A DNA stretch of 64,000 bases from SZAS-79 sp965279075. GTDB lineage: Bacteria > Pseudomonadota > Gammaproteobacteria > Burkholderiales > SG8-39. Shown piece after piece: positions 16,491-25,895 of the stretch. The translations under genes were made by a program, and so were the position numbers. The stretch covers positions 62,001 through 126,000 of the forward strand of contig CBDIHI010000009.1 of the NCBI GenBank assembly GCA_965279075.1, read 5' to 3'. Below the pieces are notes generated by a model. The model had not been told where the DNA came from and ran no database searches. It worked only from the letters and a program-made list of their open reading frames with translations. The stretch's first letter is position 1; every line of letters starts with the position of its first letter.

Positions 16491-18833
16491 TTACGGCAAG
16501 GGCTGGGCGGCGCGCAGCGCGCGCCAGACCTTCTCGGAGGTCAGCGGCATGTCGAGGGATCTCACCCCGCGCGACGCTAGGGCATCCAGCACCGCGTTGA
16601 CCGCGGCCGGCATCGCGCCATGGCAGCCGGCCTCACCCACGCCCTTGGCCCCCAGCGGGTTCAGCTCGCTGGGCACCGACTCGTCGAACCCCGTCTCGAG
16701 GTCAGGGATCAGGTCGGCGCGCGGCATCGCATAGTCCATGAAGGAGCCGGTGAGGAGCTGCCCGGTTTCGTCGTAAATGGATTCCTCCATGAACGCCTGG
16801 CCGAGTCCCTGCGCGATGCCGCCATGCACCTGGCCCTCCGCCATCAGCGGATTCATCACGCGCCCGATGTCGTCGACGGCCGTGAGCCGCGCAATGCGAA
16901 CCACGCCCGTCTCGGGGTCGACTTCCGCCTCAGCCACCTGGCAGCCGTTCGGCCAGGTCTGGCCTTTCACGGTTTCGGTATGCGCGACGCTGATTTTCCC
17001 TTCAGGTTGCTTTCCGGCCAGTTCGGCGAGGCCGATCGACCGGTCGGTGCCTGAGATGGTGTAGCGCCCCCCCGCAAATTCGATATCCGCCACTGCGGCC
17101 TCGAGCGCCTTGGCCGCGAGCTGGCGGCCCGCGTCTATGAGCACCCGTGCGCCGACCAGCGTCGCGCTGCCGCCGACCTGCAGCGTGCGTGAGCCGCCCG
17201 CTCCGCCCCCGGTCTTGGCGATGTCGGTGTCGCCCTGGATGATGCGCACCGCGTCGGGCGGCACGCCGAGCAGGTCGGCAAGGATCTGGGCGTAGGCGGT
17301 CTGGATGCCCTGGCCGATCTGCTGCGTGCCGGACACCATGGTCACCTTGCCGTCCGCTTCGACTGTGATCGCAACGGCTTCGGTCGTCCGCGCGCTGCCG
17401 GTGATCTCCACGTAGCAGCCGAGGCCGCGACCGTAGAGCAGGCCGCGCTTTTCGGCCGCAGCCTTGCGCGCCGCATAGCCATCCCAGTCGGACGCCTTCA
17501 TTGCGCCGCGCAGGATCTTGCCGAAGTCGCCGCAGTCGTAAATCGCGCCGGCCGGGTTCTTGTACGGCATCTGCTGCGGCTGCACGAGGTTCTTCAGGCG
17601 CAACTCGACCGGGTCGAGGCCCAGCTGCATGGCTGCCGTGGTGACGAGGCGTTCGAGCAGGTAGCCCATCTCCGGGCGCCCCGCACCGCGATACGCGTCG
17701 ACCGGCGTGGTGTTGGTGAACAGGATCCGGACCTCGTGGTCGAGCACGGGGATCGCGTACACGCCTGTCGGCGCGCGCGCGCCGGACATCGCCGGCACGC
17801 AGGCGCCGAAGTTCGACACGTAGGCGCCGACATTGGCGATCGAGCGCATGCGCAGCGCGGTGAACCGGTGCTGCGCATCCAGTGCGAGCTCGGCCTCGAC
17901 GATGCTGTCGCGGCCGTGCACTTCGGACAGGAAATTCTCGGAGCGGTCGGCGCGCCACTTCACCGGCCGGCCGAGCGCGCGCGCGGCGAACAGCAGCGCC
18001 GCATGCTCCGGGTACGCGTAGCCGCGGGCGCCGAACCCGCCGCCGACGTCGGTGCAGACGATCCGGAACCGGTCCTCGCCCAGGCCGAACATCTTCGCGA
18101 GCTGCCCGCGCACCGTGTGCGTGTTCTGCGCCGGGCAGTAAAGCGTGAAGCGCTCGCCCTGGTACTGGGCCGCCATCGCGCGCGGCTCCAGGGGGTTGGC
18201 GATCACGCGATTGTTCACCACGCGCAGCTTCACCACGTTCGCGGCAGCCGCGAAGGCCGCCTCGCACACGGGCCGCTCGCCCATGCGGTAGATCGCGGCG
18301 ATGTTGCCGTATTCGGGCACGAACGCGGGCGCCCAGTGCACCGGCGCATCGGCGCGCCCGGCGGCCGGCAGGTCCGCGTTCGCAGGCAGCGGATCCCAAT
18401 CCACCTCCACCAGCTCCGCGGCATCGCGCGCCTGGTCGCGCGTTTCGGCCACCACCATCGCCACGGCATCCCCGACGAAGCGGGCCACGTCGGCGGTGAG
18501 CGCGTGGCGCGGCGGCACGCTCATGTCGGCGCCGTCCGGGCGCTTGTGCATTTGCGTGAAAGGCACCGTCGCGAGGCCCGCCGCGACGATGTCCGCCCCG
18601 GAATAGACGGCGATGACCCCCGGCGCGGCACGCGCCGCGGCCAGGTCGATGGCGGCGATCCGCGCGTGCGCGTGTGGCGAGCGCACGAACGCAGCATGCG
18701 CCTGGCCCGCGAGGTTCACGTCGTCGGAGAAGCGGCCCTGCCCGGACAGCAACCGCGCGTCCTCGAGGCGCCGCACGGGCTTGCCGATCCACTGGCTGGC
18801 GCCGGGACGGATTTCGGTGGTGTGTTCGCTCAT
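16491..18833 (-). CDS. Molybdenum hydroxylase large subunit, CoxL/xanthine dehydrogenase family (copy 1)
   Basis: The protein has 780 residues, full length for the molybdopterin-cytosine-dinucleotide-binding subunit. Seen are the N-terminal IGKPVRRLEDARLLSGQGRF, the GGGFGARG cofactor loop, AYRGAGRPE and the catalytic Glu in GAKGVGEAG. The AYRGAGR form, not AYxCSFR, places it with form II CoxL-like enzymes rather than true CO dehydrogenase. It oxidises an aldehyde, purine or other heterocycle using water as the oxygen source. No FAD or 2Fe-2S subunit gene adjoins it, which is unusual for the family. Confidence 0.9.
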   Translation of the reverse strand: MSEHTTEIRPGASQWIGKPVRRLEDARLLSGQGRFSDDVNLAGQAHAAFVRSPHAHARIAAIDLAAARAAPGVIAVYSGADIVAAGLATVPFTQMHKRPDGADMSVPPRHALTADVARFVGDAVAMVVAETRDQARDAAELVEVDWDPLPANADLPAAGRADAPVHWAPAFVPEYGNIAAIYRMGERPVCEAAFAAAANVVKLRVVNNRVIANPLEPRAMAAQYQGERFTLYCPAQNTHTVRGQLAKMFGLGEDRFRIVCTDVGGGFGARGYAYPEHAALLFAARALGRPVKWRADRSENFLSEVHGRDSIVEAELALDAQHRFTALRMRSIANVGAYVSNFGACVPAMSGARAPTGVYAIPVLDHEVRILFTNTTPVDAYRGAGRPEMGYLLERLVTTAAMQLGLDPVELRLKNLVQPQQMPYKNPAGAIYDCGDFGKILRGAMKASDWDGYAARKAAAEKRGLLYGRGLGCYVEITGSARTTEAVAITVEADGKVTMVSGTQQIGQGIQTAYAQILADLLGVPPDAVRIIQGDTDIAKTGGGAGGSRTLQVGGSATLVGARVLIDAGRQLAAKALEAAVADIEFAGGRYTISGTDRSIGLAELAGKQPEGKISVAHTETVKGQTWPNGCQVAEAEVDPETGVVRIARLTAVDDIGRVMNPLMAEGQVHGGIAQGLGQAFMEESIYDETGQLLTGSFMDYAMPRADLIPDLETGFDESVPSELNPLGAKGVGEAGCHGAMPAAVNAVLDALASRGVRSLDMPLTSEKVWRALRAAQPLP

Positions 18834-18871
18834 GGGCGAACTCTATCCCAGCCGGGCTGCGGGCGCGCCTA

Positions 18872-18910
18872 GGGTTTCACCGATCAGGGTTTCACCGATC
18901 GGGGTTTCAC
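18872..18910. repeat. Short tandem repeat, 15-bp unit x 2.6
   Basis: The unit GGGTTTCACCGATCR occurs at 18872-18886 and 18887-18901, with nine bases of a third copy at 18902-18910. It covers the stop codon and last codons of the P-type ATPase gene, so loss or gain of a unit would change its C-terminus. The unit length is a multiple of three. Confidence 0.85.
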
Positions 18911-21325
18911 CTTCTTGTAGACCTCGTACCATGCTACGGCGGCGAATCCGGCAATGAACGGGACCGCCGCGTCGAAAGCAGACAGCGGCGCGAACCGGAA
19001 CAGCCCCGCCACAGGGGGAACGTAGATCGCCGCTGCGAGGGCCGCAAGCGTGCCACCCGTGACCCACCACAGCGCGGCGTTGGGGCGGCCGAGCGCGCTG
19101 AACAGGCTCAGCACGCGGGAGCGCGTCGCGTGGATCATCAGGAGGTTGCAGCAGGCGATCGACGCGAAGGCGATCGCGCGCACCTCGCCTTCGCTGCGGC
19201 CCGAACCCAGCGCCCACGCGTAGGTCACCACCACCGCCGCAAGCGCCGAAAGGCCGAGCGCGAAGCTGACCAGCAGCATGTTTGCGTTGAACAGCGGCTC
19301 CGCGGGATCGCGCGGCGGCTGGTCCATCAGGTCCGCGTCGCCCTCCTCGGCCTCGTAGACGATCGAGCACGCCGGGTCGATCACGAACTCGAGGAACACG
19401 ATGTGCACCGGGAACAGGAACACCGGCCCGCCCATCAGGATCGGCAGGAACGCCATGCCCGCAGTCGGCACGTGGACGGCGAGGATGTAGCGCATCGCGT
19501 TGCGGATGTTCTGGTAGATGCGGCGCCCCAGCCGCACGGTGGTCACGATCGAACCGAAGTCGTCGTCGACCAGCACCAGTGCGGCGGCCTCGCGCGCGAC
19601 GTCCGTGCCGCGCTTGCCCATCGCCACGCCGATGTGCGCCGCCTTCAGCGCCGGCGCGTCGTTTACGCCGTCGCCGGTCATGGCCACCACTTCGCCCGCC
19701 GCGCGAAACGCCTCCACGAGGCGCAGCTTCTGCGCCGGCCGGATGCGAGCGAAAACGCTCACGCGTCTCACCGCGTCCGCCAGCGCCGCGTCGTCGTACG
19801 CCGCGATGTCGGTGCCCGACAGCACGCCGGCTTCGCACGCGATCCCCGCGTTGCGGGCGATCGCCATGGCGGTGCCGGGGTGGTCGCCGGTCACCATCAC
19901 CACGCGGATGCCCGCGCGGCGGCATTCGGCCACCGCCGCGGGAACCTCCCGGCGGATCGGGTCGGCGAGCCCGACGAACCCCAGCCAGCGGAATGCGAAC
20001 GTCCGCGGGTCCTCCGGCCAGTCACCCTGCGGCCACTCGGCCTCGGCCACCCCGAGCATGCGCAGGCCGCGGCCCGCCGCCTCCTGCACTTCGCCCTGCG
20101 CGGCCGCGTCGCCGGCCTTGCCGCACAACGCGAGCACCACCTCGGCCGCCCCCTTCACGACCACCCGGCGCGTGCCTTCCGGCCCCACCCACGCATGGCA
20201 TACCGCGAGGAAGTCGTGCGTCAACGGGTAGTCGTGCTCGAGATGCCAGTGCGCGCGCAAACCCGCGGCGCCCGGCCCGGCCGCGTCGATGATCGCGCGC
20301 TCCATCGGGTCGAACGCCTCGGGTTCGCAGGCAAGCGCGGCGGCTTCCAGCACCCCGGCCGTCGAGGCGCCCGGGCCCGGCAGCACCTCGGCCACCGCCA
20401 TGCGGTTCTCGGTCAGCGTGCCGGTCTTGTCCACGCACAGCACCGTGGCCGAGCCCAGGGTCTCGATGGCGGGCATGCGGCGGGTGAGCACGCCGTGCCG
20501 CGCGATGCGCCAGGCGCCGAGCGCGAGGAACACCGTCAGCACCACCGGGAATTCCTCCGGCAGGATCGCCATCGCGAGCGTCAGCCCGGCGAGGATGCCG
20601 GGCAGCCAGCCGCCGCGGGCCATTACGTACATCAGCATCAGCACCACGCACAACGCGAGCCCTGCGGTGGCGAAGATGCGCACGATGCGCGCCGTCTCCG
20701 CTTGCAGGCGGGTCTTGCCCGTGTCGAGCGAAGCGAGCGACACGCCGATGCGGCCGAACTCGGTGGACAGGCCCGTGGCGGTGACCAGCGCGCGGCCCTG
20801 GCCCTTGACCACCAGGGTGCCGGAGTACACCGGCAGCCCGGCGGCCTTCTCCGCCGGCAGCGATTCGCCGGTCAGCAGAGATTCGTCGATGGTGAGGTCG
20901 TTGGTCAGCAGCAGTTCCGCGTCGGCCGGCACGCGGTCCCCTTCGGCGAGCAGCATGAGGTCGCCGCGCACGACGTCGGCGCCGGCGATGCGAACTTCCG
21001 CGCCGTCGCGGACCACCAGCGCCCGGGGGCTGGACAGGTCGCGCAACGCCTCGAGCGCGCGCTCGGATTTCTTCTCCTGCACCACCGTGATCCCCATGAC
21101 GACGACGATCGAAGCCATCAGCACCAGCGCCTCGGAGACGTCGCCGAGCATGAGGTAGATGCCGGCGCTGGCGACCAGCAGGAGGAACATGGGTTCGCGC
21201 AGCACCTCGAGCGCGATCGAGAAGGTGCCGCGCGGCGCGGCGCCGGGCAGCAGGTTGGGGCCGTCGGCGGCAAGGCGCGCCGCGGCCTCGGCCGAGGACA
21301 GGCCGGCGCTCGAATAGGTGCCCAT
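18884..21325 (-). CDS. P-type cation-transporting ATPase, calcium-ATPase-like
   Basis: The protein has 813 residues with no N-terminal metal-binding domain. It has the TGES actuator motif, a membrane helix with AILPEEFPVVLT, the phosphorylation site CVDKTGTLTEN, MVTGDHPGTA and MTGDGVNDAPALKAAHIG. The LPEEFP helix groups it with Ca2+/Mn2+-type (P2) pumps rather than CPx heavy-metal pumps. The ion cannot be fixed by eye. It acts in the inner membrane. Its 3' end is built from a 15-bp tandem repeat. It shares direction and close spacing with the HPF-like gene upstream. Confidence 0.88.
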   Translation of the reverse strand: MGTYSSAGLSSAEAAARLAADGPNLLPGAAPRGTFSIALEVLREPMFLLLVASAGIYLMLGDVSEALVLMASIVVVMGITVVQEKKSERALEALRDLSSPRALVVRDGAEVRIAGADVVRGDLMLLAEGDRVPADAELLLTNDLTIDESLLTGESLPAEKAAGLPVYSGTLVVKGQGRALVTATGLSTEFGRIGVSLASLDTGKTRLQAETARIVRIFATAGLALCVVLMLMYVMARGGWLPGILAGLTLAMAILPEEFPVVLTVFLALGAWRIARHGVLTRRMPAIETLGSATVLCVDKTGTLTENRMAVAEVLPGPGASTAGVLEAAALACEPEAFDPMERAIIDAAGPGAAGLRAHWHLEHDYPLTHDFLAVCHAWVGPEGTRRVVVKGAAEVVLALCGKAGDAAAQGEVQEAAGRGLRMLGVAEAEWPQGDWPEDPRTFAFRWLGFVGLADPIRREVPAAVAECRRAGIRVVMVTGDHPGTAMAIARNAGIACEAGVLSGTDIAAYDDAALADAVRRVSVFARIRPAQKLRLVEAFRAAGEVVAMTGDGVNDAPALKAAHIGVAMGKRGTDVAREAAALVLVDDDFGSIVTTVRLGRRIYQNIRNAMRYILAVHVPTAGMAFLPILMGGPVFLFPVHIVFLEFVIDPACSIVYEAEEGDADLMDQPPRDPAEPLFNANMLLVSFALGLSALAAVVVTYAWALGSGRSEGEVRAIAFASIACCNLLMIHATRSRVLSLFSALGRPNAALWWVTGGTLAALAAAIYVPPVAGLFRFAPLSAFDAAVPFIAGFAAVAWYEVYKKVKPRSVKP

Positions 21326-21355
21326 TATTCCCTGCGCCTGCGGCCTCCCGCCCGG

Positions 21356-21721
21356 CTAGCTGTTCTCTTTGTCCTCTTCGGGCTCGGCCGCCGCCAGGGC
21401 ATGGGTCTTCACGAAGCCCCGCTTCACCCGGAGGTTCTCCTCGACCTGCCGCTTCATCGCGTCGAAGGCACCGCGCAGCGCGACGTAGGCATCCTCGTCG
21501 GAGCGGTTGGCAACCAACTCCTTGCCCGGCACGCGCACGTCAACCACCACCTGGAATTGGCGGCCCTGCCGGTGATGCTTGCCCGCTTCCTCGATGGTGA
21601 CGCGGCAGCTGGTGATGCTCGAGTCGAACTCGGCGAGCTTCGCGGCCTTGCCACGGATGCGCTCGTCGAGGGCCTCCGAGTGGGGCATGTCGCGCACGGT
21701 GATCTGAAGGGGTACTTGCAT
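21356..21721 (-). CDS. HPF/RaiA-family ribosome-associated protein
   Basis: The protein has 121 residues. It opens MQVPLQITVRDMPHSEALDERI and continues with a compact alpha/beta domain, as in hibernation-promoting factors. The C-terminal tail is acidic. The length fits the short form, which binds the 30S decoding region and silences ribosomes in stationary phase or stress. ATG 21721 is preceded by AGGATCC in a good ribosome-site position. It could instead be a stress-specific paralog acting with the adjacent ATPase. Confidence 0.85.
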   Translation of the reverse strand: MQVPLQITVRDMPHSEALDERIRGKAAKLAEFDSSITSCRVTIEEAGKHHRQGRQFQVVVDVRVPGKELVANRSDEDAYVALRGAFDAMKRQVEENLRVKRGFVKTHALAAAEPEEDKENS

Positions 21722-21887
21722 GCTGGATCCTCCTTGTCGTCAAGTCGCTTCAAGGCCAACCTATCAGGCGCGCGGGTGGCACCCTTGATCCTGGTCAAAC
21801 GGCCGGGACAGGGCCCGGACGAGAATCATTGTCGTGTATCGTAGCGCATTCGCGTTGCGAGGCGGCAACCGGAACCGGAGTCCCCCC

Positions 21888-22160
21888 ATGATCGACCTCG
21901 ACGAAGCCCGCAAGCTGGTGCACGCCCTCGAGAAGGATCTCGACCGGGTCGAAGGCGGGGGTGCGGACCTGGAGACCCTGCGCAAGGAAGTGGTATCCCT
22001 AAGGACCGTGCTGCAGGAGCCCGAGCCCGCGCACGGCTGGGTACGCGAGGCCCTCGAGGACATCCACGGGATCATCCAGGACGGCCTCGACACCGCGAAG
22101 CTCGACACGATCGTCGCGGGACGCTACATCGCCGCCATCGGCAAGATGCTCGGGCTGTGA
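21888..22160 (+). CDS. Small helical hypothetical protein
   Basis: The protein has 90 residues, unrecognised. It is acidic, mainly alpha-helical, with a coiled-coil-like segment at about 5-45 (Leu and charged residues alternating) and no signal or membrane segment. The ATG at 21888 is chosen over a GTG at 21834 because a GGAACCGGAG stretch lies upstream and the preceding residues look non-coding. It overlaps the FG-GAP-like gene by 4 bases (GTGA), so the two are coupled. Confidence 0.7.
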   Translation: MIDLDEARKLVHALEKDLDRVEGGGADLETLRKEVVSLRTVLQEPEPAHGWVREALEDIHGIIQDGLDTAKLDTIVAGRYIAAIGKMLGL

Positions 22161-23035
22161 AACGCGGGGCCGTCCCGGCCCTGATTGGCGGGCTGCTCCT
22201 TGCATTCACCGCCGCGACCCAGCTGCGCATCACCTTCCTCGCGCCGGGCGAACTGGTGGAGTCCGGCCTTTCGCTGCCCCCGGACGCGCTGCCCGACAGC
22301 CACATCGGGCACGGCAGGAACGACATCGCCGCTGCGTGGTTCGCCGAGCCCACCGACCGCTACGACCACGGCGTGCTGGGCGACGCCATCGAGGCCGGCG
22401 CGCTGCGCGTGCGCACCCGCGACGGGATAGTGATCTCTTATGTACTCCCCGACGACTCGGTCTTCGAGGACCTCCGCCCCCGCGTTCACGACATCGACGG
22501 CGACGGCCGCGACGAAGTGCTCGTCGTGCACAGCCGCCAGCAGTCGGGATCTTCGCTGATGGCCCTCGGGATCCGCGACGGCAATCTCGTGCCGGTCGGC
22601 GAGACCAGCCCGATCGGCCAGCGCCACCGCTGGCTCAACCCGGTGGGCGTGGCCGACGTGGACAAGGACGGCCGGCCGGAGATCGTGGTGGTGCTTACGC
22701 CGCACATCGGCGGCGTGCTGGTGGTCTACCGCTTCCGGGACGGGAAGTTCGTCGAAAGGGGACGGATCTCCGGCGTCAGCAATCATCGCATCGGCTCGCG
22801 CGCGATCGGCCTCGCGGCCTTCATCGACTACGACGGCGACGGCATCCTCGAGGTCGTGGTGCCCTCGCAGGACCGCCGCGCGCTGCGCGCGATCGGGCTG
22901 CACCAGGGCGCCCCGCTCGAGCAGGCGAGGATCGAACTGCCCTCCCCCGCCAACGGCGACTTCGAGGTGCGCCCGCCCTACGGCCTGGTCGTGCCGCTGG
23001 AGGACGGGCGCCGCGCCTGGGTGCGCTGGCGCTGA
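22157..23035 (+). CDS. FG-GAP/VCBS repeat protein with N-terminal membrane anchor or signal
   Basis: The protein has 292 residues from a GTG start that overlaps the upstream stop. The N-terminus (about 4-25) is hydrophobic and could be a signal or anchor. Three Ca2+-binding-like loops are visible: DIDGDGRDE, DVDKDGRPE and DYDGDGILE. These are typical of FG-GAP/VCBS beta-propeller repeats. It is likely exported. The ligand or partner is unknown. Confidence 0.8.
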   Translation: MKRGAVPALIGGLLLAFTAATQLRITFLAPGELVESGLSLPPDALPDSHIGHGRNDIAAAWFAEPTDRYDHGVLGDAIEAGALRVRTRDGIVISYVLPDDSVFEDLRPRVHDIDGDGRDEVLVVHSRQQSGSSLMALGIRDGNLVPVGETSPIGQRHRWLNPVGVADVDKDGRPEIVVVLTPHIGGVLVVYRFRDGKFVERGRISGVSNHRIGSRAIGLAAFIDYDGDGILEVVVPSQDRRALRAIGLHQGAPLEQARIELPSPANGDFEVRPPYGLVVPLEDGRRAWVRWR

Positions 23036-23042
23036 CCGAGCG

Positions 23043-24092
23043 CTACGCCGGCGGCGCCCCGGACACGTTCGCGTCCAGGTAGTCGCGGGCGAGGTCCACG
23101 GTGGAGCGCTCGCCGAGGTGGGCGTAGTTTTCCCCCAGCCAGGCGTCCGCCGCCGCATGGCCGAGGTCCCGCAGGCGGGTCAGGAATCCCCACTCGGTGT
23201 TGAACTTGCTCGCCACCGGCAACCCGCCCAGTGCGTCGTCGGCGCGGATCGAATGCATCAGCACGTGCTTCATGCGGCCCTTGTACTCGTCCTTCAGCCA
23301 GCCCTGCTCGATCAGCTTGGTGACGAACGCCACCACGCGCAACTCCCTCAGCAGCGAGGAGTTGAAGGTGACCTCGTTCACGCGGTCCTGGATCTCCGCC
23401 GCGGTGACCGGTACGTCCGGCCGTTCGATCGGATTGATGTGCACGATGACCACGTCGCGGCTTTGCGTGTGGTAGAAGAGCGGGAACAGCGCCGGGTTGC
23501 CCATGAACCCGCCGTCCCAGTAGGCCTCGCCTTCGACATCCACCGCGCGGAACAGTTGCGGCAGGCAGGCCGAGGCCATCACGCTGTCGAGCGACACTTC
23601 GTGGTTGCGGAACACCCGGATCTGGCCGCTGCGCACGTTGGTCGCGGAGATGAACAGCTCGACCTCGCGGCACTCGCGCAGCTCGTCGAAGTCCACGCAG
23701 GCGTCGAGCACGTCGCGCAGCGGGTTGAGGTCGAAGGGGTTGAACTGCGCGGGCGAGAGTGCGCGCGTCAGCATGTCGAAGAAGAGGTAGCCAGGCGAGT
23801 AGTTGAGGGCGCGCCCCTCGGTCCACGGCGTGCCCGCGAGCGGCGAGTACGTGCGCCCCGCTTCGCTCACCTTGCGCCAGAAGGCTTCCAGCGCCGCGCG
23901 CGCGCCATCGCGCCCGCCGTGCATGCGGCCGTGCGCGTAGACCACCGCGTTGACCGAGCCTGCGCTGGTGCCGGAAATGCCCTCAATGTCGAGGCGCTCG
24001 TCCGCGGCGAGGCGATCCAGCACGCCCCAGCCGAACGCGCCGTGCGCGCCGCCGCCCTGCAGCGCCAGGTTGATTTTCTTGGCGGCGCCCAT
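23043..24092 (-). CDS. Patatin-like phospholipase
   Basis: The protein has 349 residues. It has the oxyanion loop GGGAHGAFGWG (13-23), the nucleophile in GTSAG (Ser43) and the second dyad residue in WDGGFMGNP. It hydrolyses acyl esters of lipids. No transmembrane or secretion signal is seen, so it is probably cytoplasmic or an exported effector of unknown route. It follows the ICL/PEP-mutase gene by three bases, in the same direction. Confidence 0.9.
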   Translation of the reverse strand: MGAAKKINLALQGGGAHGAFGWGVLDRLAADERLDIEGISGTSAGSVNAVVYAHGRMHGGRDGARAALEAFWRKVSEAGRTYSPLAGTPWTEGRALNYSPGYLFFDMLTRALSPAQFNPFDLNPLRDVLDACVDFDELRECREVELFISATNVRSGQIRVFRNHEVSLDSVMASACLPQLFRAVDVEGEAYWDGGFMGNPALFPLFYHTQSRDVVIVHINPIERPDVPVTAAEIQDRVNEVTFNSSLLRELRVVAFVTKLIEQGWLKDEYKGRMKHVLMHSIRADDALGGLPVASKFNTEWGFLTRLRDLGHAAADAWLGENYAHLGERSTVDLARDYLDANVSGAPPA

Positions 24093-24095
24093 GCG

Positions 24096-24923
24096 TCAGC
24101 CCAGCAGCGTCTTCATCTCCGCGCCCGGCGTCGCGCCCGCCGCCCAGCCGAAGCTGCCCTGTTCGCGCATTTCGCGTCCCGCCCGGACCAGCGCGCCGAT
24201 CGCGGCGCGGGCCAGCGCACCGCCCGTGCTGATGCGCCGGCCGCCCGCCTCGGCGATCTGCGCCACCGTCGCGTGCGGGACGCCGGACATGTTGACGTTG
24301 ACCGGCTTGCCCACGGCCTTCGTCACCATGCGCACTTCGTCGATCGTCTTCAAGCCCGGCGCGTAGAGCACGTCGGCCCCGGCCTTCTCGAACGCCTGCA
24401 GGCGGCGGATCGTGTCGTCGAGGTCCTGGATGCCGTGGATCAGGTTTTCCGCGCGAGCGCAGAACATGAACTTGAACGGGAGCTTCTTCACCGCTTCGAC
24501 GGACGCCTGCACGCGCTCGACCGCGAAGTTGAAATCGTAGATGGGCTTTGAATCGTCGCCGCTGTAGTCCTCGATCGAGCCGCCCACCAGCCCGGCTTCC
24601 GCGCCCCGGATCAGGGTCTGCGCGGCTTTCTTCGGGTCGTCCGCGTAGCCGTTCTCGAGGTCGGCACTGACCGGCAGGTCGGTCGCCGCGCAAAGTTCGC
24701 GGCAGTGCTCGATCATCTCGTCCAGGCCCACAGCGCCGTCGAGCTTGCCCAGCGAGAACGCGTAGCCGGCGCTGGTCGTCGCCAGCGCCTCGAAGCCCAG
24801 GGTCGTCAGGATCTTCGTCGAGCCGACGTCCCACGGGTTGGGGATGACGAAGCACCCGGAGCGGGCGTGGAGGGCTTCGAAGCGGCGGGCCTTGTCGGAT
24901 TGGGTTACGTTCTGTGTATTCAA
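24096..24923 (-). CDS. Isocitrate lyase/PEP mutase family protein
   Basis: The protein has 275 residues. It has the family barrel with VIPNPWDVGSTKIL, ATTSAGYAFSLG, the Asp/Glu-rich metal loop ADLENGYADDP and GGSIEDYS. A TTG at 24923 is chosen as start because AGGAGA lies nine bases upstream and no ATG fits; the frame remains open further upstream. Members cleave or rearrange C-C or C-P bonds of 2-methylisocitrate, oxaloacetate or phosphonates. The exact reaction is not clear. It is cotranscribed with the patatin gene. Confidence 0.85.
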   Translation of the reverse strand: MNTQNVTQSDKARRFEALHARSGCFVIPNPWDVGSTKILTTLGFEALATTSAGYAFSLGKLDGAVGLDEMIEHCRELCAATDLPVSADLENGYADDPKKAAQTLIRGAEAGLVGGSIEDYSGDDSKPIYDFNFAVERVQASVEAVKKLPFKFMFCARAENLIHGIQDLDDTIRRLQAFEKAGADVLYAPGLKTIDEVRMVTKAVGKPVNVNMSGVPHATVAQIAEAGGRRISTGGALARAAIGALVRAGREMREQGSFGWAAGATPGAEMKTLLG

Positions 24924-25331
24924 TGCCTGTCTCCTGGTTGCACTTCCATGGTGCTCAACGCTTCCCTGGATCGTAGCCCGCCTCTCGCTGGTGGCGGATG
25001 GCGGCGACAACGACCTAGTCTGTACGCTCGTCAAATCGGTAGAGTGCCACGTACCCGCTGCGTCCGCGCGAAAGTAGACTGCAAGTGGTATTCACAGGTC
25101 ACACCTTGGTCGGATTGGGTCGTTCGACCCTTTTTCCCGTGACGCGTGCAAGGAAGTACCGATGTACATCCTCGGCCCGGTAAGCCGTGCGGGAATGCTC
25201 GAAGCGCATCATTCGAACATTCGCTTCGCGCAAAAGCATGGTGCGCTTTTCGGCCGGAGTATTACCCATGGGATGCTCTCGCTGAATGTAGGCTCGAGTA
25301 GCAGCAAAGTATCACCCGAATTTCACCTCGG
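24924..25331. other. Intergenic region, no convincing gene; one terminator
   Basis: About 400 bases lie between two genes on the - strand. I see no supported protein. A + strand open frame from 25162 runs into the antisense of the Lrp gene and is not believed. A strong intrinsic terminator for + strand transcription lies at 25117-25135, so a short untranslated RNA is possible here. Confidence 0.5.
25117..25135 (+). terminator. Rho-independent terminator, orphan on the + strand
   Basis: The stem GGGTC (25117-25121) pairs with GACCC (25126-25130) around the loop GTTC and is followed by five T. No + strand gene precedes it; the upstream genes read the other way. It may end a small RNA. Confidence 0.6.
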
Positions 25332-25799
25332 TCAAACGCCCTGCCCATCCAGCGGCACGCGCGTCTCGAACTTGGAGCAGTTCATCGCAAACGTGCTCGT
25401 GAAGTTGCGCACGTTGTTCATCGACGAGAACACCCGCCGCGTGAACGCGTGGTAGTCGGCCATCGAGGCCGAATTCACCACCAGCAGGAAGTCGAACTCG
25501 CCCGAGACCTCGTAGCAGGCCATGACGTCGGGCTCGGCTTCCATGCGCTGCTCGAACTGGCGCAGCAGCGACTCGTTCTGCTTGTCCAGCTCCACGGACA
25601 CGAACACGGTCAGCGGCCGCCCGACGCGCAGGCGATCCACGATGGCCACCTGCTTCAACAGGATGCCGGCGTCCTTCAGCTGGGCGATGCGCCGCTGGCA
25701 GGTGGCTGCCGAGGTGCCCGCGCGCTCCGCCAGCACGCGCATCGGGAGCGAGGCGTCCTGCTGCAGCAGGTCGAGGATGCGGAGGTCGAGGGCGTCCAT
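25332..25799 (-). CDS. Lrp/AsnC family transcriptional regulator
   Basis: The protein has 155 residues. A winged helix-turn-helix (DLRILDLLQQDASLPMRVLAERAGTSAATCQRRIAQL) is followed by a RAM ligand-binding domain ending near residue 150. It probably senses an amino acid. It is divergent from the DpaL gene, with about 95 bases between the two starts, so it likely controls that amino-acid-degrading operon and itself. Confidence 0.92.
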   Translation of the reverse strand: MDALDLRILDLLQQDASLPMRVLAERAGTSAATCQRRIAQLKDAGILLKQVAIVDRLRVGRPLTVFVSVELDKQNESLLRQFEQRMEAEPDVMACYEVSGEFDFLLVVNSASMADYHAFTRRVFSSMNNVRNFTSTFAMNCSKFETRVPLDGQGV

Positions 25800-25895
25800 G
25801 GGCTGGCCAGTTTATTCATTTTCATGCCATTGAACGAGACAAAGCCAGCACGGCAAGCCCTAAAGCGGTGAATCCGCCCGCCGGGTTCGCGCAGA

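Noticed and set aside
18841..18912. CRISPR-like reading of the 15-bp repeats
   Set aside because: The repeats abut with no spacers and number fewer than three.
18674..21844. Very long + strand frame antisense to the P-type ATPase and molybdenum hydroxylase
   Set aside because: High-GC shadow frame with His/Arg-rich low-complexity sequence; the - strand carries clear enzyme motifs.
25162..25455. 97-codon + strand frame overlapping the Lrp gene
   Set aside because: More than a third is antisense to the Lrp gene, it resembles no family and has no ribosome site.
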